Source: Clostridia bacterium
Lineage (GTDB): Bacteria; Bacillota_A; Clostridia; Christensenellales; CAG-138
Length of the DNA stretch: 9,177 nt
Direction of reading: 5' to 3'
Assembly (NCBI GenBank): GCA_017556125.1
Contig: JAFZCW010000029.1
Coordinates: 1 to 9,177 of the forward strand
Within the stretch, counting starts at the first letter, position 1. Every line of letters begins with the position of its first letter. The translations under genes and the position numbers were made by a program. Under the pieces are notes generated by a model. The model worked only from the letters and a program-made list of their open reading frames with translations, did not search any database and was not told where the DNA came from. Below, piece by piece: positions 4,790 to 9,177 of this stretch.

Positions 4790-7183
4790 TCAGCTGACTG
4801 CCGCCCTGTGCGCCTTGATCCAGTCGATCGCCGCGCTCTCGCCGACGTATCTCGTTCCGTCCGGATCGATGATGGTCGGCGTCTGTGTGATGCCGAGTTC
4901 CCTCGCGATGTCCAGATGCTCTGAGCAGTTCACCGTCTCATACGGTATCTTCGCGAAGCGGAATCTCTGTTCGGCGCCCTTGCACTTCGGGCAATGGTCC
5001 TTGACGTACATGACCGGGACGGAGGATATCGGGGCTGCCGTCGTTTCGACTGTCCTGACCGGGGCAGCCGGCGCGGTCTGTTCCGGTCTCGGCTCTTTCA
5101 TTCTCATGCAGCAGGAGTTCGCAATGTCATAAACGAGACGGTCCCTGAACTCCTGCGCCTTTCCGTCGTTCCAGTTCTGGACAGGACGGTAATATCCCGT
5201 GATGCGGCTGTAGACTTCCGTCTTCTGACCGCAGATCGGGCACACATACTGCTCGCCCGTCAGATAGCCGTGATCGCTGCAGACGGAATAGGTCGGGGAC
5301 ATCGTATAGTACGGAAGCTTATAGTTCTCCGCGATCTTCCGGACAAGCGACGCGGCGGATTTCCAGTCGGGCAGCTTCTCTCCGAGGAACGCGTGGAACA
5401 CGGTACCGGAGGTGTAAAGCGTCTGGAGATCGTCCTGAACATCAAGCGCAGCGAAAATATCGTCCGTATAGCCGACAGGCAGATGGGAAGAGTTCGTGTA
5501 GTACGGCGTCCCGTTCATGTTGGCGGTGATGATATCCGGATACTGCTCTTTGTCGTGTTTGGCAAACCGGTAGGTGGTGGATTCGGCGGGGGTCGCTTCC
5601 AGATTGTAGAGATCGCCGTATCTCTCCTGGTAATCGCTCAGCCGGTTCCGCATGTGGTTCAGAACGTCCTGTGCAAACTGCTGCGTCTCCTTGTGCGTCA
5701 GGTCGGCGCGGAGCCATTTTGCATTCAGCCCCACTTCATTCATTCCGATCAGCCCGATCGTGGAGAAGTGGTTGGCAAATGTTCCGAGATACCGCTTCGT
5801 ATACGGATACAGACCGTTGTCAAGAAGCTTCGTGATGACATCGCGCTTGATCTTCAGGCTTCGGGCGGCAATGTCCATCAGCCTGTCAAGGCGCGCGTAG
5901 AAATCTTTCTCGTCCTCGGCAAGATACGCGATCCGCGGAAGGTTGATGGTCACGACGCCGACGCTGCCCGTCGACTCGCCGGAACCGAAGAAACCGCCGG
6001 ATTTCTTGCGGAGTTCACGCAGGTCAAGCCGGAGCCTGCAGCACATGGAGCGGACGTCGCTGGGTTCCATGTCCGAATTGATATAGTTGGAAAAATACGG
6101 TGTGCCGTACTTTGCCGTCATCTCGAAAAGCAAACGGTTGTTTTCCGTATCCGACCAGTCGAAGTCCTTCGTGATCGAATAGGTGGGGATCGGATACTGG
6201 AAGCCGCGGCCGTTCGCGTCTCCCTCGATCATCAGCTCGATGAAAGCCTTGTTGACCATATCCATTTCCGCCTTGCAGTCGCCGTACGTGAAGTCCATAT
6301 CTTCGCCGCCGACGATCGCGGGAACATCCTTCAGGTCCGCGGGGACGACCCAGTCCAGCGTGATGTTGGAGAACGGCGCCTGTGTGCCCCATCTGGACGG
6401 GGTGTTCACGCCGTAGATAAAGGACTGGATGCACTGCTTGACTTCTTTGTAGGAAAGATGGTCGACTTTGACAAACGGGGCAAGATAGGTGTCAAAAGAG
6501 GAGAACGCCTGAGCACCCGCCCATTCGTTCTGCATGATGCCGAGGAAGTTCACCATCTGATTGCAGAGGGTGGAAAGATGGCTTGCGGGAGAAGAGGTGA
6601 TTTTGCCGGGGATGCCGCCGAGTCCTTCGCGGATCAGCTGCTTCAGGCTCCATCCTGCGCAGTATCCTGTCAGCATGGAGAGATCGTGCAGATGGATCGC
6701 GGCGCTCCGGTGCGCGTTCGCGATTTCGGCATCATAGACTTCGCTCAGCCAGTAGTTCGCCGTGATCGCGCCGGAATTGGACAGGATCAGTCCGCCGACG
6801 GAATAGGTGACGGTAGAATTCTCCTTGACGCGCCAGTCATTGACGCGCAGATAATTGTCTACGAGTTCCTTGTAGTTGAGCAGCGTGGAATTGACGTTGC
6901 GGACGTTTTCCCTCTGCTTGCGGTAAAGGATATAGGCCTTTGCCACATCGGCGAATCCGGCTTCGGAGAGCACTTTCTCAACGCTGTCCTGAATGTCCTC
7001 GACCGTGATATGCTCGTCCCGAATCTTGCTCTCAAAATCCGCCGTTACCTGAAGCGCGAGCATGTTGATCACAGTGGGATGATACTGTTTCTCAAGCGCG
7101 TCGAATGCTTTGGTAATCGCCACACGGATTTTGTCGATGTCAAAATCTACGACCTTGCCGTCCCTTTTTACCACCATATACAT
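4790..7183 (-). CDS. nrdD: Anaerobic (class III) ribonucleoside-triphosphate reductase with C-terminal glutaredoxin-like domain
   Basis: A 797-residue glycyl-radical enzyme that converts NTPs to dNTPs without oxygen. Residues 1-95 are an ATP-cone allosteric domain (VVKRDGKVVDFDIDKIR). The catalytic barrel carries C175 in GYCAGWSL and C381/C382 in SMCCRLRLD, followed by GVVTINLPRIAYL (409-421). A zinc site of form CxxH...CxxC is at C635, H638, C648, C651, and the radical loop SRITGYYRPVQNWNDGK has the glycyl at G663. The usual enzyme ends soon after. Here residues 691-720 are a CC pair then a Pro/Ala/Thr linker, and 721-797 are a glutaredoxin/NrdH-like domain with CPKC (731-734), IPYETVNC, cis-proline TPT (768-770) and a GESAAIDWI end. 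GTGAGGGG (7191-7198) sits seven bases before ATG 7183. The in-frame GTG at 7198 lies inside that site and is rejected. nrdG is upstream and a trxB-like gene downstream. Confidence 0.95.
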   Translation of the reverse strand: MYMVVKRDGKVVDFDIDKIRVAITKAFDALEKQYHPTVINMLALQVTADFESKIRDEHITVEDIQDSVEKVLSEAGFADVAKAYILYRKQRENVRNVNSTLLNYKELVDNYLRVNDWRVKENSTVTYSVGGLILSNSGAITANYWLSEVYDAEIANAHRSAAIHLHDLSMLTGYCAGWSLKQLIREGLGGIPGKITSSPASHLSTLCNQMVNFLGIMQNEWAGAQAFSSFDTYLAPFVKVDHLSYKEVKQCIQSFIYGVNTPSRWGTQAPFSNITLDWVVPADLKDVPAIVGGEDMDFTYGDCKAEMDMVNKAFIELMIEGDANGRGFQYPIPTYSITKDFDWSDTENNRLLFEMTAKYGTPYFSNYINSDMEPSDVRSMCCRLRLDLRELRKKSGGFFGSGESTGSVGVVTINLPRIAYLAEDEKDFYARLDRLMDIAARSLKIKRDVITKLLDNGLYPYTKRYLGTFANHFSTIGLIGMNEVGLNAKWLRADLTHKETQQFAQDVLNHMRNRLSDYQERYGDLYNLEATPAESTTYRFAKHDKEQYPDIITANMNGTPYYTNSSHLPVGYTDDIFAALDVQDDLQTLYTSGTVFHAFLGEKLPDWKSAASLVRKIAENYKLPYYTMSPTYSVCSDHGYLTGEQYVCPICGQKTEVYSRITGYYRPVQNWNDGKAQEFRDRLVYDIANSCCMRMKEPRPEQTAPAAPVRTVETTAAPISSVPVMYVKDHCPKCKGAEQRFRFAKIPYETVNCSEHLDIARELGITQTPTIIDPDGTRYVGESAAIDWIKAHRAAVS

Positions 7184-7238
7184 GTTTTTACCCCTCACAA
7201 TCCTCTGTAAACCGATCTTTCGGCTTTGACCGTAGCAT

Positions 7239-7268
7239 AGTATAGCAACGTTCCTATGCCATTGTCAA
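7239..7268 (-). promoter_or_regulatory. Promoter of nrdD
   Basis: On the minus strand a consensus -35 TTGACA (7263-7268) and -10 TATACT (7239-7244) are 18 bp apart. The predicted start near 7232 leaves a leader of about 48 bases before the nrdD ATG. nrdD therefore has its own promoter although nrdG lies upstream on the same strand. Confidence 0.75.
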
Positions 7269-7275
7269 CGAAAAA

Positions 7276-7291
7276 ATACCATATATTGACA
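7276..7291. promoter_or_regulatory. NrdR-type box, promoter-proximal
   Basis: ATACCATATATTGACA (reverse TGTCAATATATGGTAT) matches the core of the NrdR consensus acaCwAtATaTwGtgt at most central positions, with one core mismatch. It lies eight bases upstream of the nrdD -35. NrdR is the ATP/dATP-sensing repressor of ribonucleotide reductase genes in most bacteria. Assignment rests on the pattern and on pairing with the second box. Confidence 0.65.
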
Positions 7292-7307
7292 AATTATTCA
7301 TAATTGA

Positions 7308-7323
7308 CCACAAGATATAGTTA
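7308..7323. promoter_or_regulatory. NrdR-type box, promoter-distal, overlapping the nrdG stop codon
   Basis: CCACAAGATATAGTTA (reverse TAACTATATCTTGTGG) fits the NrdR consensus with one core mismatch on either strand. It begins exactly 32 bp from the start of the other box, leaving a 16-bp linker. That is the usual tandem NrdR arrangement, with both sites on one face of the helix. Its last three bases are the nrdG TAA stop codon. Confidence 0.7.
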
Positions 7324-8028
7324 TCCGCGAATTCTGATTTTTTCCGTCACAGGTGCCAGAATTTCCGCATATTCTGCCAGTTTTTCCCTGCTTGGGGCCT
7401 TCAAACCGGCAAAGGGAACGGTATCGCGGTCCACAAACGGCTGCAGATAGTAGTCCGGAATTTTCCTTCCGGTCCGCTCTGTCAGCGGTTCGAGCATGGT
7501 GCGGATCGCTCTCATGGATTCCTCCGTGTGAAGCGGCTCGACCACCGTCGTCCGCAGCTCAAAAGGAACGGAGGATGTAAGAAGAAGCTCAATGCTTCTG
7601 AGAAGACTGTCTATGTCGAAACGCTCCGTCCCGGCCGTCGCGGCATACTGCTCCGGTCCGTTTTTGACATCGAGCGCCACATAATCGGGGAGGTTCTGAT
7701 CCAGCGCGTTCTGAAGGTGCTTCGGAAAGCATCCGTTTGTATCCAGCTTGACCGCAAACCCCGCCGACTTGATCTGCCTCATGAAATCGCACAGGTCCGG
7801 CTGCAGGCAGGGTTCTCCTCCCGTAATGCACACACCGTCGATCTTTCCCTTCCTCCCGGAAAGATACTCAAGAAACTCCCCGGGTGTCATCGCGGCCGGG
7901 GGTGACTCCAGCAGTCCGCTGTTGTGACAGAACGGACACCTCAGATTGCACCCGCCCGTGAAAACGGTGGAGGCAACTTTTCCGGGAAAATCCACAAGGC
8001 TGAGTTTCTGCAAACCTGCAATAATCAT
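7321..8028 (-). CDS. nrdG: Radical-SAM activase of anaerobic ribonucleotide reductase (NrdG2 type)
   Basis: A 235-residue radical S-adenosylmethionine enzyme. CNLRCPFC (C27, C31, C34) holds the [4Fe-4S] cluster in the CxxxCxxC form. TGGEP (69-73) contacts the SAM amino group, and KLDTNGC (94-100) and PDYVALDVK continue the barrel. The start MIIAGLQKLSLVDFPGKVASTVF is typical of the longer NrdG2 subgroup, about 220-240 residues, rather than the 150-residue E. coli NrdG. It abstracts hydrogen from the NrdD glycine (G663 of the neighbour) to form the radical. GGGGGAG (8033-8039) precedes ATG 8028 closely. It lies directly upstream of nrdD on the same strand, 137 bp from stop to start, with an extra promoter in between. 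Related pyruvate-formate-lyase activases are the main alternative; the neighbour settles it. Confidence 0.92.
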   Translation of the reverse strand: MIIAGLQKLSLVDFPGKVASTVFTGGCNLRCPFCHNSGLLESPPAAMTPGEFLEYLSGRKGKIDGVCITGGEPCLQPDLCDFMRQIKSAGFAVKLDTNGCFPKHLQNALDQNLPDYVALDVKNGPEQYAATAGTERFDIDSLLRSIELLLTSSVPFELRTTVVEPLHTEESMRAIRTMLEPLTERTGRKIPDYYLQPFVDRDTVPFAGLKAPSREKLAEYAEILAPVTEKIRIRG

Positions 8029-8058
8029 AACGCTCCCCCGATTGTTCCTTTTTTGGAT

Positions 8059-8087
8059 ATTATTGCAGAAATTTCCGGCTCCCGCAA
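8059..8087 (-). promoter_or_regulatory. Candidate promoter of nrdG
   Basis: On the minus strand, TTGCGG (8082-8087) and AATAAT (8059-8064) are 17 bp apart, 30 bp upstream of the nrdG start. Neither hexamer is perfect. No NrdR-like box is seen here. Confidence 0.45.
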
Positions 8088-8101
8088 TCGTAACCGCATG
8101 C

Positions 8102-8130
8102 TTTCGGTTCCGAAAAGGCCGGAACCGGAA
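8102..8130. other. Hairpin in the nrdG / DUF523 divergent region
   Basis: CGGTTCCG (8105-8112) pairs with CGGAACCG (8120-8127) around the 7-base loop AAAAGGC. The stem is extended outward by T8103-A8129, T8102-A8130 and one G-T pair. It lies upstream of both divergent genes, 15 bp beyond the nrdG -35. It is more likely a DNA operator or a chance dyad than an mRNA leader. A TTGACT at 8142-8147 is a possible -35 for the DUF523 gene but no good -10 follows. Confidence 0.45.
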
Positions 8131-8205
8131 TGCCTTCGCGATTGACTTTTTCCCGTCCGGGGATCAAATTAATGATAGGAACAGTTTCAAGGAACGGAAT
8201 CCCGT

Positions 8206-8682
8206 ATGAAAATCATGGTCAGTGCCTGTCTGACAGGCGAAAATGTGAAATACAACGGCGGCAACAACTATTCGGAACCTCTTTCCGCGTTCCTGTCAGG
8301 ACACGACGTGATCCCTGTCTGTCCCGAGGTCCTCGGCGGTCTCCCCGTTCCGCGGGAACCAGCGGAAATCGTGAACGGAATCGTCACGGACCGGAGCGGG
8401 AAATCGGTCGATCCGGAGTTCCGCCGCGGTGCAGAAGCCGTTCTGAAAGCTGCCGAAAAAGAGAGGCCCGTTCTGATTGTCCTCCAGTCCAGGAGTCCCA
8501 GCTGCGGCGTCCGTGAAATCTATGACGGTTCATTCAGCGGCCGAAAGATCCGGGGCTCGGGCGTAACCGCGCGTCTGCTGATGGAAAACGGATATCCCGT
8601 CATCGATGTCGCGGACATTCCTCTCTACAAAAACGCGGAAGAAGCCGTCTCCGCCATGAGCGCGCGGTCAGAAATGGCATAA
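8206..8682 (+). CDS. DUF523 family protein, 2-thiouracil desulfurase (TudS)-like iron-sulphur protein
   Basis: A 158-residue cytoplasmic protein covering the whole DUF523 (YbbK) domain. The three conserved cysteines that hold a [4Fe-4S] cluster in TudS are present: C8 in SACLTGENVKYNGGNN, C39 in VIPVCPEVLGGLPVPREPAE, and C100 in QSRSPSCGVREIYDGSFSG. The GRKIRGSGVTARLL segment (112-125) completes the family pattern. TudS-type members remove sulphur from thiouracil using the cluster's open iron; whether this protein has that activity or acts on another thiolated compound is not known. AAGGA (8189-8193) lies twelve bases before the ATG, rather far, so translation may be weak. It is divergent from nrdG; no functional tie is evident beyond both being oxygen-sensitive iron-sulphur proteins. 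Confidence 0.9.
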   Translation: MKIMVSACLTGENVKYNGGNNYSEPLSAFLSGHDVIPVCPEVLGGLPVPREPAEIVNGIVTDRSGKSVDPEFRRGAEAVLKAAEKERPVLIVLQSRSPSCGVREIYDGSFSGRKIRGSGVTARLLMENGYPVIDVADIPLYKNAEEAVSAMSARSEMA

Positions 8683-8701
8683 TAACTCGAATCCGTTACA
8701 G

Positions 8702-8724
8702 GCAGGCACAGGATGCCTGCATTT
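8702..8724 (+). terminator. Probable terminator after the DUF523 gene
   Basis: GCAGGCA (8702-8708) pairs with TGCCTGC (8714-8720) around a 5-base loop and is followed by ATTTCTGT, a short U-run. It starts 20 bp after the stop codon. Stem and tail are modest. Confidence 0.55.
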
Positions 8725-8726
8725 CT

Positions 8727-8742
8727 GTGCATAAATATACAC
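8727..8742. promoter_or_regulatory. Near-perfect 16-bp palindrome upstream of the symporter gene
   Basis: GTGCATAAATATACAC reads GTG-C-ATA-AA-TAT-A-CAC: six of eight base pairs match around the centre. It lies 37 bp upstream of the symporter -35, a position suited to an activator or an upstream repressor site. The regulator is not identifiable from sequence alone. Confidence 0.4.
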
Positions 8743-8778
8743 TTTATTATTCTTTCCAATAAATATATACAAAACCCT

Positions 8779-8806
8779 TTTACAAATGTGCCGTTTTATG
8801 TATAAT
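8779..8806 (+). promoter_or_regulatory. Promoter of the sodium:solute symporter gene
   Basis: TTTACA (8779-8784) and a consensus TATAAT (8801-8806) with a 16-bp spacer. The predicted start near 8813 gives an mRNA leader of about 68 bases, rich in A and T, ending in GGGAGG (8867-8872). Confidence 0.75.
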
Positions 8807-8880
8807 AAGGAACAGATTCGGGAAATGTGTCGGAAAGCACTTTTCTATTCTACATTATTATTAACTGGGAGGTTATTCAT

Positions 8881-9177
8881 ATGGAAGGTATGCAGATTCA
8901 GATTGTACCGCTCATTATCGTAGTGGCGTATCTAGTCGGCATGTTGGTCGTAGGCTTCTTTGTAAGCAAGCTGAAGATCAAGAACTCAAAAGACTATCTG
9001 GTCGCAGGACGCCGCATGGGTCTGTTCATGGTTGCGTTCTCGCTGTCCGCGAACAACATCGGCGGCGGCTGCACCACCGGTGTTGCCCAGAAGGCATTCG
9101 GCAACTGGGGCCTGTCCGCCTGCTGGTACGTTCTCGCCTGCTCGATCGCCATGATCCCGCTCGCGTACTTCGCACCG
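8881..9177 (+). CDS. Sodium:solute symporter family transporter (N-terminus only)
   Basis: The first 99 residues of an SSS-family membrane transporter; the gene continues past the right edge, and full members are about 450-550 residues. Residues 6-28 are the first membrane helix (IVPLIIVVAYLVGMLVVGFF). The cytoplasmic loop SKDYLVAGRRMG is the family's DYxxAGR motif. The next helix has SLSANNIGGGCTTGVAQKAFG, the broken helix that lines the sodium and substrate sites in this fold. A third helix, WYVLACSIAMIPLAYF, reaches the edge. GGGAGG lies eight bases before the ATG. Substrate cannot be called from the N-terminus; family members carry amino acids, sugars, pantothenate and other solutes. Confidence 0.9.
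   Translation, partial: MEGMQIQIVPLIIVVAYLVGMLVVGFFVSKLKIKNSKDYLVAGRRMGLFMVAFSLSANNIGGGCTTGVAQKAFGNWGLSACWYVLACSIAMIPLAYFAP

Noticed and set aside
4994..7210. A 738-codon open frame on the plus strand, antisense to nrdD
   Set aside because: It mirrors the codon structure of the real nrdD gene, has no recognisable domain, is rich in R/V/D/H repeats typical of antisense frames in GC-biased genes, and lacks a ribosome site. The minus-strand protein is unmistakable.
7209..7226. CCGA-TCTT-TCGG hairpin in the nrdD leader as a riboswitch or regulatory element
   Set aside because: Only a 4-bp stem; nothing resembling a known riboswitch in the 48-base leader.

Overview
The window looks like chromosome from an obligately or facultatively anaerobic, Clostridia-type Firmicute of moderately high GC content (about mid-50s percent by eye). 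The signs are strong Shine-Dalgarno sites of the AGGAGG type, an oxygen-sensitive class III ribonucleotide reductase with its radical-SAM activase, a DUF523 iron-sulphur protein, a Mta/TipAL-like MerR regulator and a YitT-family protein. No rRNA, tRNA, CRISPR array, insertion sequence or phage gene is visible. The gene content does not fix genus or species.

Layout. 1-978 (minus) is the end of a small operon: a YegS/DagK-type lipid kinase followed 3 bp later by the N-terminus of a phytoene-desaturase-like FAD oxidoreductase that leaves the window. 979-1262 is a non-coding divergent region with a hairpin, a 15-bp tandem repeat and a very good MerR-type promoter. 1263-1994 (plus) is a TipAL/Mta-like MerR regulator that also carries a strong internal ribosome binding site in front of its drug-binding domain. 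It is convergent, 30 bp apart, with a short YitT-family membrane protein (2025-2642, minus). That gene is divergent from a LysR regulator (2756-3649, plus), and the two face-away promoters share one overlapping -35 element. A hairpin at 3690-3714 separates lysR from the convergent minus-strand block 3760-8028.

That block is the centre of interest. In transcription order (right to left) it is nrdG (class III RNR activase), an intergenic region with two NrdR-type boxes 32 bp apart and a good promoter, nrdD with a glutaredoxin-like domain fused to its C-terminus, a terminator-like hairpin with a second interleaved inverted repeat, and a thioredoxin-reductase-like flavoprotein (trxB). I infer that the flavoprotein could reduce the redoxin domain, which would re-reduce the NrdD active-site cysteines. 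That would make a self-contained electron-delivery path for anaerobic deoxynucleotide synthesis. The flavoprotein lacks the usual NADPH-binding HRRxxxR motif, so its electron source is uncertain.

8029-8205 is a divergent control region between nrdG and a DUF523/TudS-family gene (8206-8682, plus), which ends at a small hairpin. 8683-8880 holds a near-perfect 16-bp palindrome and a promoter for the last gene, the N-terminal third or less of a sodium:solute symporter family transporter (from 8881, running off the right edge).
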